Below, piece by piece: positions 26,513 to 38,869 of a stretch of 64,000 nucleotides of DNA. Position 1 is the stretch's first letter, and every line of letters starts with the position of its first letter. Position numbers and translations under genes: made by a program. A model generated the notes under the pieces. It did not search any database, was not told the origin of the DNA, and saw only the letters and a list, made by a program, of their open reading frames with translations. The DNA is from Ricinus communis (taxonomy: Eukaryota; Streptophyta; Magnoliopsida; Malpighiales; Euphorbiaceae): contig NC_063265.1 in the NCBI RefSeq assembly GCF_019578655.1, positions 6,296,501 to 6,360,500 of the forward strand, in the 5' to 3' direction.

Positions 26513-29160
26513 TTATTGGAGAGGAAATTTTTTTATTTTTTTTCATGTTGGTTATAACAAAACTTAATAGTAAACACATTAATCGATGTTAATTTACTTA
26601 CTTCTATATAATCTACATTTGTTTAGATGGCAAGCTTATTTGCTAAGTTCTTAATTCATCAGTTGGGTTATGCGAGGAAGTACAATGATCTGTCAATCTT
26701 TTCTTTCTTTTTTTTCTCTATTGATTTCTTTTAATTCAATTTACAGAGTTGAATTTTCCTTTCTCTAAAAAAAAGGAGTTGAATTTTCTAACTTTCTAAT
26801 AAAAAAAAAAAATCCATAGTCCAGATTTTAATTAAAAAATTACTATCTAATAAATTAATTAATTAAATTTTTTTCTTTATCGTTGTAATTGAAAATAGAA
26901 AATAGAAAATATTAATGAACAATACAAGTAAAGAGAAATATGAAATAAAATTATTAATTCATAAATAGCAACACAAATCTATACGCATAAATTTAATTAT
27001 TAATTGATTTATTGGACTGCTAAGTTTAATCCATTAAAATTAATCCTAATAAGAATGTGTAGTTGAGACTTGAGCTTATGCCAAAAAATTATATTAAAAA
27101 GCTAAATTGTCTTTATTTGTAATTTTAATTTTGCATGAATGAAATTTATAAGCAACTATGTGTTATTATTAAATAAATATAAAATCAAGTATATAATGTG
27201 TTATTATTATATAAATATAATGTAATTCCTTATATATGTAATGTTTACGGTTATTATAAATGAATTATTTAAATATTATTTATATATATATATTATATTT
27301 AAATAATGTAATTCTTTTCGTTATATAATATATAATTCATTTATAATAACCTCATTACATATATAAGAAATTACATTTAAATTAACATAAAAATAATAGT
27401 TCATATGCATTAAAGTAATGAAAAAATGGTTGTTATTTTGTATATTTTGTAACCTTACTATTTTTAAATTCTCTATTCTACTATTCCTTTACACTTTTTT
27501 ATACTCTTAATTCATAGTTATTTCTAATTATAATAACAAATTAAATTAAGTAGAAAATATAATAATTGACCCTAATGTAAGTTATTATATAATAATCCGC
27601 CCTACAGACAAACACAAAAACTAGTGTATATGAAAATAATATTTTAACTTTTTTTTTTTTTTTTTACATGACATATTATATGAATCCTAAAACTGGTTTT
27701 TTTTTTTTTAATTCTTAGAGAACTAATCTATTATAATATATTATTTCAAAATGAAGAAGGCTTTTGGAGAATAAAGAGCGATGATCAATCTTTTTCATTA
27801 TAGGAAGCCTATATCTACTGTTTTATTTTTTATATTTAACTATTTAATTATTATGACCATTTGATTAAATATGTTAAGCTAAATTTTTTTTAATATTTAG
27901 TTTAACCTTTTTACTTTTGTATGAAACCTTGTTATTTTTATATTTAATGAATTATTTATTTGTTAACATTTCTTTATTAGTTTCATATATTATTATTATT
28001 ATTTAACTATCGTATTAATTAAATAATAATAATTGTTATAAAAATATTTAAGTTGAATACATTAAAAACACCATCTTTATTTCAATCTATATTGATATAA
28101 GGAACTTTAGTTACACAATTAATTTGAGTGATTAAAAGAAAATGAATATCACAATCTTATTCATTAAATTCATATTTATTATTAAAACAAAAGGAGTATT
28201 AAGTAATTGGTTAGGCCAGATACTGCTCTTATTATATAATTTTTTAAAATTATCTCATTTATTACTTTATTAGTTTATTTATTTATTTTAAAAATTTATT
28301 TATTTATTTTAAAATATTTTTTTAGTGTGTTTAGATTTACCTTTTGTGTTTTGAACTCGATAATTAGTCTTTATAATAAATGACTTCACATTCATTGAGA
28401 GATCTATCTCGGAATGTAATTATCTCTTTACTATGCATTTGCGAATTCTAAGTTTGACAAATTAATAAATGAATAACAACTAAGAAAATGATGTTGATTT
28501 TCTGTATTTGCAAGTTCTAAATTTGACAAATCAATAAATAAATAACAATTAAGAAAATGATATTGATTTTCAAGTTTCATCTTGATTGAGAGCTGCAATG
28601 GAACTCTTGTACTAATTTTTATTTGTCAATTAATTTATATAAATAATAGATAAGATATGGATAAAATTATATTATATTATTTAGAAACATTATGTACGGT
28701 TAAGAAACAATTTTTTTTAAAACCATAATCTTTAGTTTTTTAAAACACAAATTCTGTTTATTAAACTGTTTTGAAAAGAATTAAATACTTCTAAACAACA
28801 CGTGTTATTTAATTTTATAAAAAAAGAAAAGAAAAAAAAAAAACAGAAAACCAAAACGATAAAAAGCACTCCCTAAAATGTTCATCCTTTTTTATTCTTT
28901 TAATCGAATAGTTTTTTATTAATTAAAGTTCCAGAATATTAACTAAATAAGCCTTAAATTTTACTTGCATGCACATTTCACATTCATCACAAATAGCATT
29001 AAGATGATTTTTCTTTTATACTTTTATACGCCTTTTAACCTTTTTTAGAAAAAACTTTGAACACTTTTTGAATTCTTTTTCTTACTTCGGTACACTTTTT
29101 GGATTCTTACTTTAATACATGTTTTAAACTCTTTTAACTTGATAAGATAAATAATATCTA
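26513..29160. other. AT-rich intergenic DNA, no gene seen
   Basis: Includes homopolymer T runs, the partial copy of the 9.6-10.7 kb repeat (27620-27750), an ATTATATAAATATAATG-type repeated patch around 27160-27360, and a pair of similar ~70-bp segments at 28440-28500 and 28505-28575 (both with GACAAAT.AATAAAT.AATAACAA.TAAGAAAATGAT.TTGATTTT). Nothing coding. Confidence 0.5.
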
Positions 29161-29406
29161 TGCATAAAAATATGACCGATCCGATTAGGATTAAAAAGTC
29201 AGAACAATTCGGATTAATAACAGCTCAATGTGCAAGTCACAAGTGAATAAAGATTAATAACTAGTAGAGAAACTCGAACAACATGCTCATTCCGAAATAT
29301 AGGAATAAATCCGAACAGAATAAAAAATAGAATTTAAGTAGAAGACTAATGCTCTACAAGCAAGAAGATAAATTCTATTTTTATACAATTAAGGATCAAT
29401 CAAGCA

Positions 29407-29443
29407 GTATATAAGGAGGAGGTTTGACATCCTCCTTATATAC
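29407..29443. repeat. Perfect 14-bp inverted repeat (hairpin)
   Basis: GTATATAAGGAGGA (29407-29420) and its exact reverse complement (29430-29443) flank a 9-bp loop GGTTTGACA. The surrounding 29160-29670 looks like a retrotransposon LTR (higher complexity, TATATAAGG box-like element, a TGCCAGGCGTTCATTTACCC patch), but I could not place LTR ends or a TSD. Confidence 0.8.
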
Positions 29444-30054
29444 AATTATATATTATTTAAGTAGAATACAATTATATAATCGTAATATTCATCTTACGAT
29501 TATATATTCCTTCACTTGTCCTCCAAATCACTCATTTAACCATCGCAGTAGATTTAAAAGATTCCCTTCTGGTGATTCTTTTGTTTTACTTATTTATAGG
29601 TATTCATTTTTAAAGATTATTGTGCCAGGCGTTCATTTACCCAACCAGGTGATTTTTCAATATATATATCAAATACAAATGATATAAACATAATATTACT
29701 AAATTCAAAAAATATATACTTATGATATATCTATATATATTCGATATATGTTATTCTATATTTTTTTGCAAAATATATATAATCTCTTAATTTTCTAAAA
29801 TTATGAGTTTTAAAATCTAATATTCATCTTCCACAATTTTTAAATCCTTATAAAAATTAGCCATTTAAAAATTTTAATGCAATAAAATTTAAACCAATAT
29901 AAATTCAACTAAATTTTTTTGAAATTAAATTTACCTTTTATGAAATTAAAAAATTTGATGATTAGTTTGGCAGAATAATACAATGAATATATTGAAAGGT
30001 AGAACAATATACTAATAAATATGGTTGCGGGGTATATTTGAGGTGGTATAAACA

Positions 30055-30255
30055 AAAATGGATCTTAAAAGTAAATGTCAAAAGGCTTTTGGTACGAGAG
30101 ATAAAGGTTCTGAGTTCAAGATTTCCATTTATTTTCTATGGAGGTAATCTTTATAATTGAAAACTACGAAAAGTGTGAAATCCATAAAAAAAATTCTTCA
30201 TTCCTCTAATATTAACATTTAACATATACTAATCATATTTTTGATAAACAAAATA
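30055..30255 (+). mobile_element. tRNA-derived SINE, copy 1
   Basis: A Pol III B-box-like GAGTTCAAGATTTCC lies at 30111-30125. The following ~120 bp align with the element at 39786-39985 through CTATGG, AATCTTTAT, GAAAA.CTA.GAAAA, TAACATTTAACATATACTAATCATATTTTT. The A-box half is more diverged than in copy 2. The ends and target-site duplication are not resolved. Confidence 0.55.
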
Positions 30256-30450
30256 TAAAAAATGCCACAGGTTTTCCTTTGATACTGATCCAGCAATGGA
30301 ACATTGGGTCGAGCAGAATAGAATCTGAAAGTTTGGCTTTCATATATATGGATGCATTGTACAATGGTGAAAAATCCTTGTTGAGGATGAATTCCAGCCT
30401 TACATTTCAAGTTTTGGACTGACCCATCTGGTGTCCAGGTACCTCCAATT
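30219..30450 (-). pseudogene. Unrecognised coding-like fragment
   Basis: A minus-strand frame running from about 30450 down to 30219 has balanced residue composition (GGTWTPDGSVQNLKCKAG, then PQQGFFTIVQCIHIYES and RPNVPLLDQYQRK), unlike the Phe/Ile/Lys/Asn-rich chance frames of this region. It has no clear start and an in-frame stop just upstream. It may be a gene relic or an exon of a decayed gene. I do not recognise the family. Confidence 0.3.
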
Positions 30451-30559
30451 TCTCAATTTCGCCATCCTAAAAGCAATTGTAAACCCGACAATGAGATCAA
30501 ACAAATATCAGCTCTCTCTAATTCCTACTTGGTACCGGAAGCTCCAGTATTCAGAAACC

Positions 30560-32860
30560 AGATAGAGGCGTGTTTTTTTAGGTCAATATTATTGTTTGAT
30601 TTTGAGCAAAATCATGTGATTTTAAAGCCTGAAAGTATAAAAGTTAGATGAGTTAGTTATTTTGAGCACTATGACGTCATAAATCAGAAGTGTGCATTGG
30701 CTGACTCGGTTTGTAAACCAAAATTTGTTAATTTTTATAAACCGATGCAGATCAAATAAGAAAATTTCAATTCGATTTATAAAATCAAATTATAAACCGA
30801 ACCGAATAAAAGATGACAATAAACTAATATGATTTAGGTGAATGAGATGCTTGCACTTTACCTTATGAACCATAGTTTGATACGTAAGGCTTGCCATTTC
30901 TTTCTTTTAAACTTCTTTTTTAATTTCTTTCTTGTTTACTTCCTTCTATTTTTAATTTCTTTTTCCGTTAATATACATATAACTTTAAAATCAAAGGCTT
31001 ATCATTTCTTTCTTTTATTTTCTTTCTTGTTAATCTACATATAACTATAAAATCAATTAGTATATATTTCAAAATAATTATTATAAATAATTCATAGTAT
31101 TTCTTTTTGAAGAAAAAAAATTAAAATTTAACCTACTAACTGCTATTCTAATATTTTTTTCATTATCAAATTTAATATATTACATACAACTAAATTGATT
31201 TCTTAAAACTTATTAAAAATAATCTGTTACATAATTTCCAAAATTGGTTTAATAGTGTATTTTATTTTATTAAGCGCTAAATGAAAAAAGTTAAAAAAGA
31301 AAATCATAATTAAAACATCGAAATAAAACACACCCTAAACAAGATTGCATTACAGCAGAAGACAAAGTTTCATAGTCGCCAAACAATTTGCAGTATAGAC
31401 AAAATCTCCTGTGCAAACCTATATTTAAAAAGAGAGCAATTATATAAAAAATTTGAAAAAAAACTCTCACTCATAAAAAAAAAAAATATCTGACTAATAA
31501 GCAACACTTAAGATAAGAAATTGTTCTTTTTTTTCAAAAAATTATGGCACGTTATGATATCAACAAAAAAATCATTAAAATTATAATTGATTGTTTGTAT
31601 AATGGAAGACCGAAAATTGTAACCGACTCCTAAGAATTAGTTAAGGTATAATCTTTTATGTCAAGTGACATCTATGTGACAAATGGGACTTCTATAGTTT
31701 AAATCAAGTGGTATATATGTGTCAAATGGAACTTCTATAACAACAGAGATAATACAATCTCTTTAAGAAATTAAGAATATATAATTTAAAATTATATAAC
31801 TTGCCATATGGAATATATAAAGTAATGGTAGAGAATAATGTTAATAGTAAACATTAACTTGATTTTAATAGTTTAAATTTCTTATAATAAATAAGAAGTT
31901 ATACTTTAAATGTTACTTATAATTTAACAAACCTAATAGTGCACTAAAATAACTAAAATTCTTATAATTTAAAAAAATAGTGTTAAAATTTATACAAATT
32001 GCTAAATAAGAAAGAAATTTTTTTGTATAGATAACTGCTTTCATATATATATATAATTTGTTATATTTTTTCTTGTGAATCGTAAGAAGATAAAAGGCAT
32101 ATAATTTTTCAACTTTTATATATTGATTATACAATAACTATTAATTAATAATTTTAAATTTTTTTTATTTAGATATATACGTTTCCACCTATATACCAAA
32201 TCAATAAATGATTGACACATATTTATTAGTATTAAATTACACGGTGTTAGCTATTTATTTGGAAGTGCGGTTTGATGAGTTGAAATTTTATGTTAGTTGC
32301 TGTTTAGGAAGAAAAGTAAAGCATGTTAGTGACTACCACTTCTCCTTTCAATCGTCCACTTCCACGATTCTTTGCTATTCCGTTTCCAAGTTCTGGTACC
32401 AATCTTTTCAAAGAATCGACTGGAAGTTTTGAGTTTGTTCTTGCTAATAAATGTAGAAAGCTAAAGGGAGAAGGTGTCCCTTCGATAAGATATTATTACC
32501 TCATTAATAAGATATTATGATGAAATTATTAGAAAATCATAGACAAGAATCAACTATAAAACATCATATAGACAGATTCTGTAATCTTAAAATGCATGTT
32601 TTGAAGGGAGAATACAATACGTATCCCATGTCCCTTACTTTGCAAGAACTGGACATCTTTATTTGTAGTAAGACACATGATCATTAGATAAGACAGGCGA
32701 TGCAATCAGATATCACTTCTTTGTTTTTCTGTTGGCTTCTTTCTCATCAAAGCCAACCTTCTTTCCATGCATATGTCATACCTCATACACACAAGGAAAA
32801 CACAGTAACGTAGTTATACTGGACACGAACAACTTCACAGAAAGAAAAAAAATAAAATAA
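30560..32860. other. AT-rich intergenic DNA, no gene seen
   Basis: Holds the third copy of the small palindromic repeat (about 32165-32260) and a pair of ~37-bp direct repeats at about 31661 and 31704 (TCAAGTG..AT.TATGTG.CAAATGG.ACTTCTATA). A stretch at 32300-32480 is less AT-rich with two overlapping short open frames and no recognised similarity. Confidence 0.5.
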
Positions 32861-32873
32861 AGAAAAGGGTAAG

Positions 32874-33536
32874 TCACAGAGCAGTTGATCCAATAAGTTT
32901 GGTTAGACCGAAGGTTATAGCAATAGCTATCAGTCCTCCAACCAAAACCCTAGCTGAGGACCTCACCACTGGAGCCTTCCCCAACACAGCCCCAACCCAT
33001 CCAAAGATCACCAAAGCCAAGCTCACAGCTCCAACTACTGCTCCTAGTCTCGCCTTATAATTACTTATGAATGAGGCAGCTAGCAATGGCACTATTGCAC
33101 CCATTGAAAAGGCAAGAGCTGAGGCTACAGCAGCTTGCAATGGGTTTGGTAAACTCTCCTTATCTCCTTCTTCTTCTTCTTCTTCTTCATTTCCATGGTC
33201 TCTCTTTTCTTGAGCTAGCTCTATATCCAACTGAGAATACACAGACACAAACTCGCCTATAGCCATACTACAAGCACCAGCTACCAAACCAGCAAACCCA
33301 GTTAATATCATGGCCTTAATGTCTTGTTTTATAGCACCAACACCCATCATCAATGATCCAATGGAGACCAAACCATCATTTGCGCCAAGAACAGCCGCTC
33401 GCAGCCATTGTGCTCTTTTTGAGTAGTCAAAGTTGTCCTTGGCTTCAAGCTCCAGAGTAGTTATTTGTTGCTCAACATCATTATGAACAGCAAGAGGAAA
33501 CTTGGTGCTGTTGAGAGATGCTTGATTGCTTGCCAT
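32874..33536 (-). CDS. Vacuolar iron transporter homolog (VIT/CCC1, nodulin-21 type)
   Basis: Single-exon gene for 220 residues, the usual size of plant VIT-like (VTL) proteins, which move ferrous iron, and probably manganese, into the vacuole. The conserved first helix region RAAVLGANDGLVSIGSLMMG starts near residue 46. It is followed by helix 2 with GACSMAIGEFVSVYSQ (about 87-102), a hydrophilic cytoplasmic loop, and three C-terminal hydrophobic helices (about 134-156, 162-187 and 196-215). The loop holds an uninterrupted acidic run of seven Glu (EEEEEEEGD) encoded by a trinucleotide repeat at 33165-33190. VTLs lack the long metal-binding domain of VIT1; whether the acidic run acts in metal handling is inference. 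The ATG at 33536 is the only one giving the full N-terminus. Confidence 0.95.
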   Translation of the reverse strand: MASNQASLNSTKFPLAVHNDVEQQITTLELEAKDNFDYSKRAQWLRAAVLGANDGLVSIGSLMMGVGAIKQDIKAMILTGFAGLVAGACSMAIGEFVSVYSQLDIELAQEKRDHGNEEEEEEEGDKESLPNPLQAAVASALAFSMGAIVPLLAASFISNYKARLGAVVGAVSLALVIFGWVGAVLGKAPVVRSSARVLVGGLIAIAITFGLTKLIGSTAL

Positions 33537-33640
33537 TGAAAATAGAAAAAGAAAAGGTGGAATGGGAATGTGACAAAGATGTTATATGATGATGGAAAGC
33601 AGATAGAGAAGTGGGGAGGACACAAGCCCCTGAAGAAGGG

Positions 33641-33650
33641 TATTTATAGA
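33641..33650 (-). promoter_or_regulatory. TATA box of the iron transporter gene
   Basis: TCTATAAATA on the minus strand about 105 bp upstream of the ATG, which would put transcription start at roughly 33610-33615 and give a leader of about 75-80 nt. Confidence 0.65.
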
Positions 33651-33659
33651 GGGACAACT

Positions 33660-33809
33660 TTGCTCGGTGGAGGCAAAAATGGCCATATATTTATGAATAA
33701 AACTCGTTGCACTGAACAACACTGTAATAAAATGATTTCTCACGCTCAGTTTTGGTAAACATTTATCTGCGGAGTCATTTCAGTAGCTTTAGCTTTTGTC
33801 ATAGAAGAC

Positions 33810-33844
<35 letters not shown>

Positions 33845-34730
33845 CATAATCTGACTTTCTGCAGCATACCGAACCTACCTAAGTTGTATCAATTTTAGTA
33901 CAAATTGATTAATTAAAGACAGCTTTTTAATAGCATCACTGACTATAAGTAAGACTGTATAGATAACTAAAAGAAACATAGTTAATGACTCATTATAAGG
34001 CCTAAAGAACGCACACACACACTCAAAATGAATTGCTGAATCGGAGAGCACTTGTGGATGAAGTTGCGGGTAAGGATATAATATTTGTAAATTAGAGGGA
34101 GTGTGCCTTCCACACGAAAGCCGCCATCTTCCCATTATATTTAATTAACAAAAGCAGCAATGCCGATATTGGGGAATATCCCACTCAAAAGAGGCCATCG
34201 CTATATGTGTCATTATTCGGTTTTTTTCCATCTTTAATGGAGGCCCAACTCTCTCTTATTATGCATTTATAATTTTATTCGTTTCTTTGTCTTTGTTCAC
34301 GTGGGTGATACTTATAAGGAGGATTAAGTATCGTTTTTTATTTTTTGCATAGGCTTGAAATCTGGCAAGATTTCATTGTGGAACTTTACATGCTAAAATA
34401 ATGAAAGAAAAATATGGTATTTATATCCCTTCATTTACTAGTTTATCCACAAATTAACTCATCTGACGTGATTCTACTATAAATTAGAAATTTGAGGCAT
34501 CTCAATTTTAACCACCAGAGGCGCTTGTGCCGCGCACGCATTCGAGACCCACCTCTTCCTCTTCCTCCTCCAAAATTATAATTGTTAAAAGAAAAAATCT
34601 CTCAATTCTTTATATCCCATGGTGTCCTGAATTTCTAATAAACAAATAAGCACTTCCTTATGGTGGAGACCTTGCACTATGGTTTTTTATATATAAAAGA
34701 AAGCAAATTATATCTAGAATCGCTGGGATC

Positions 34731-34765
<35 letters not shown>

Positions 34766-35553
34766 ATAAGGAGCAGTTAGCTTTACAATTTTGAAGTAGT
34801 TAATAATCACTTGACCCAATACCTCAATGAGCAACAGTTGGAGTCGCAAAAGAAAAGAACTGTGAAAGATTAGAATACAAGTAAGCTATCTGCAACCACT
34901 CCAAGCAATCCATGAGGCCTCATTTAATACAAGCAAGCATGGATAAAAAGGACAATTGACACAGAAACACAACGCAGCCATATTTCCAGCACTAAAATCT
35001 TAAGCAAAACTCTATGGTTTTGCCATAAAAGATGCATGTTATCGTCCTCTTAAGAAATTCTAATCTCTCTTCTTCATTCCCAAACCTGTTCCCATCTCTT
35101 CTCTCTATCACGGGTCTGATATTATCATCAGCTTTTATGCAACAAAGATGCTACATAACCACTTCAAAACATATGCCACATTACTAGAAAAATGCTCTAA
35201 AACCACTTAAAAGTGAACAATTTGCCAACAATATTCAAAATTGATGCCACGTAATTTCTAAACCAAATGCTACCAGCAGAAGGGAAAAAAAATGAAGCTA
35301 AACATGTTTGCCACTCAATTTTACCTTGGGATGTAACACCCACTTGGAACTGGAATAATACAGGCTGAATAAGATAGGGAAATTCAAGAACCTATGAATA
35401 ATACAAGGTGTACTTAAAAGGTGTTATCAACCAGGCCGACCTTTGGTTGGTTATGAGTAAGTGACCTTTTGAATTCCCTCGTTGACTGTTATATCCCTAT
35501 TTGACATTATCAGGTTATGAGCAAGTGACTTTTTGATTTCTTACTAACACCAA
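33660..35553. other. Intergenic; microsatellites and RRP41 3' flank
   Basis: Contains (TTA)n runs at 33812-33841 and 34731-34763, otherwise mixed sequence without a supportable gene. At 35448-35475 and 35513-35540 the segment GGTTATGAG.AAGTGAC.TTTT occurs twice, in the 3' flank of RRP41. Confidence 0.5.
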
Positions 35554-38500
35554 CTACAACCCTCTCCGATATTCCAGTTGCTTGGTATTCTCCAGCAATA
35601 TCTGCAAGGAAGCCGTCACAGAAAAATAACTCTAATTAGGCCGTCACAGACACACATGTGCTTCTCAGAAGGAATAAAAACATTCAAATTGCACAAGATA
35701 TTGATTTCTTAGTGCTGATACTCAAACAACATTTTGTGCAAAATTTTCCTTACTTCTCGAATATAATTTGCTATTGCCTTGCAGCCCTCGACAGCAAGTT
35801 GCATAACGTTTTCAAAGGTATCAATTGGCAACTTAGCATCCATCTGCATTAGAAAGTACAACACTTCATGAGTTTTAACTTTCATCTCGGGAAAAGGAAA
35901 ACTAAAAAAGCTAGTGAAGGAAAAAAAAACTAAGCCCTAATTCTCTAAAGATGGCTTAGAAGTTAGAAAAAAACGAGATTGGTTGAAATCCAAGAAGTTA
36001 ACAAAATTTTAAGTCATTGAAGGAATTAAAGAAGCAGACAATGTTAGCCGACCCTTAGCCCAACAAAGCTGGACAAAATCATGCTCAGACAACTACAATG
36101 ACTTGGTGTTTTCTTTCTTCTAATTCTTACATGAAGAAAGATTCACCTGGAAATTGCAGCCGAAAGGGGACAATGAAAAGATTAAAGAAACAGAGAAAAA
36201 AAAAAAAACAGAAATAGGAACCTCAAAAAGATATCACGCTGCAAGATTACATAAGCACAAAACAGGAAGCACAAGTCTCAACAAATTTGTGACAATTAAA
36301 TGAGAGACGGATCAGATCTTGAATGATGCAAACCTGAAGAAGAGTGACTTTGTCCAACTTAGGTAAGATTCCAACAGTAACATCCGGACCTCCTGCACTG
36401 TCTTCAACATAGTTCAAATCTGCATACATTTGACTAGTGTCAACTTCACAATTAAACATCAAATTATCATTGGGAAAGAGAACTACATACTCCCATAAAG
36501 TTCAATTACCAAGAAGAGGAGTGCTATTGAGATATCCAGCACTACAAGAAGTAACAAGATCACGCATGGGGATTCCAGCATCTGCCAGGGCCAAGGTTGC
36601 AGCATTGATACATGCAGATCTAGTTCCTGCAGACAACATATAGCAGGATCAAGAAAACCTGTTTCATTCTTGAAGATAGATCTTTAACAGGAATAAAGTG
36701 AAGCATGGAGTAATTCCCACTATTAAAGATGCTACATAAACTCTAAGAGATATAGGCTGGTTGAGCTTCTTTACTTTAGGTTGTCTTGAGAGTCTATGCC
36801 TCCATGCACCACCACAGGATCAATTTGTTTTACAAACATATTACGAGTTGACAATTAATCATCTAGTTAGCAAAAGAACTCATTAGTGACTTGGATGTTA
36901 CCTCCATCTGCTTGCAGAACTCGTACATAGATATCTATCTGCAAAGTAAAATACAATGCTTTAGAGATAGGATAAGAAGGATGGGGATGTGGAGGGTAGC
37001 AATATCCAGTCATGTTAGAAAGATCCCAAGAAGTTGCAACAAGACCTGAGATCGAGGCATCAAGTGTGTCAATATGCATTCTTCCATTGTCTGACGAATA
37101 ACTAGAGATATTTCTGTTGATCGCCTGCATTTAAAACAACTAAATAACCATACAAAGCCAATATATAGAGTGACAACCATCAAAACATAAAAGCCTTGCC
37201 AATGTGTTAACAGCATGCAGAATGTGTTACTACTACTGCAACAACCAACTATATATGTAAGCAATGCAAACACAGCCCAATTTGTGACTACCATTTGAAA
37301 AATGAAAGCAGCCTTATTAACACTAGCTATTCAGGATACAATAGCGTAAACTAGAAAATTAAGGAAGTATTAGTGTAGGTGATCTCTTTAATGTTCTAGA
37401 TATTCCTTCACTTGAATATCCTGGGTATGATCTAATAAAAATTAACAATCACAATAGACCCAAATTGTTGACTAGTTATCAATGATTTTAACATTTAGTT
37501 CTTAATAACAATTGCTGCATTTATTTATGAGTTCAAATATGAACCTCCATTGCAACTAAAATGAAAAAAGAAGGTCCATAAAAGTAAATTTGTTACAGTT
37601 TGACGTTTACCATTCTTTGGATGCTAAGATGTCAACCTATTAGCAATTCCAAGATGGCATAGGCAACATCGGAAATCTTGTAAAAGCATTGGTTCAATTG
37701 AGAAAAGCAATTGCCCCCTGAAGCATGAGTTTGACAATATACTTGAAACAACAGCTGCATTATGGACAATCTGAACTACATATCAATAAGCAGTTGCTCT
37801 TACTATACTTGCAGAACCTCCAGCTAATTATTGTTGGCATCATTTGAAAGTAGATGGGTTTATTTATTACTTCACGAAAACAAACAGGATTTTTTAAGCT
37901 TAAAATTTTACAAGAGTAGCTCCCAAACAAATATTTCTTCCTCTTTCAATTATATTATAGATATGATTTGCGTTGACTACCACTAAACAGTTATTTTGAC
38001 ATAATAAAACTAGCTGAATCCCGATTTTAACGGATTAACAGTTCTTAATGAAATAAAGATTACAATAACTTCTTTAAACGTAATATAAGACTAAAAAAAT
38101 AAAAAGAATACATTAAAAAGTCAAATGAAACAGTCCATTTTCAAGTAAATGAACCTCACAAAATAAAAGGTTGATTACCTGTCCCCCTTTGGTTTTCTCA
38201 TGCGATCTCCAGTACTAAAATTAGCCATGGTGTACTCACATCGCACCTGAGATATGCATAAAGACAAACATTATGTGAGAGTTACTCCTAATCAAAAGGA
38301 AGATACCAAAATGTAGGGGTTCAAATACAGAAATAAAAATATTACCAATGCCTGATCAATAATCTGTTGGCTTCTGTTTTGGACCTGGACAAGAAGGGAG
38401 TAGAAACCAATTTAAACTGACACAAATATATGACCTCACAACCTGACAGAGGAAATATATATAAAGAAAGAATACCTCTCTTGGCCCATAAACTGCAGCA

Positions 38501-38868
38501 ATCACTTTAGTGTTACCCATCTCAAAAACAGCAGAACTGCAAAACCCCAACTTTACTTCAAATATTCTAAAACAGAGCCAAGAATAATTGAAATATGAGT
38601 TGTTCACATACCCATCGGCTTTGGAAACAGCACCAATCTGTGCTCGAAGTTGCCTCATCTGATATTAAGAAAACAAATGAGAATCTAAAAAATAGGCAAT
38701 GAAGCAAAAGCTGAAAATGGAAATTAAAGTTCTACTATTAAACTACTAAACTAGGATCAATGTACCTAAACCGATGAATAAAAAAATATAGTGTGAAGAG
38801 AAAGAGAGGCATACTTCCATGGGGCGCCGACCATCCAGACGGAGTCCTTCAGGACTAACGTACTCCAT
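35554..38868 (-). CDS. RRP41: Exosome complex core subunit RRP41 (RNase PH family)
   Basis: RRP41 is one of six RNase PH-fold subunits of the RNA exosome, which trims and degrades rRNA precursors, snoRNAs and other RNAs 3'-to-5'; plant RRP41 is reported to keep phosphorolytic activity. Exons: 38815-38868, 38612-38658, 38476-38536, 38346-38384, 38179-38246, 37046-37124, 36902-36938, 36510-36626, 36334-36419, 35754-35843, 35554-35601. They total 726 nt, giving 241 residues, the same length as Arabidopsis RRP41. The protein starts [16 protein letters not shown], with [15 protein letters not shown] in exon 3, the [19 protein letters not shown] segment in exon 6, and [21 protein letters not shown] spanning exons 7-8. 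It ends QLEYRRGL. The last intron uses GTAAGG at 35748-35753. No broken reading frame is seen. Confidence 0.95.
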
Positions 38869-38869
38869 C

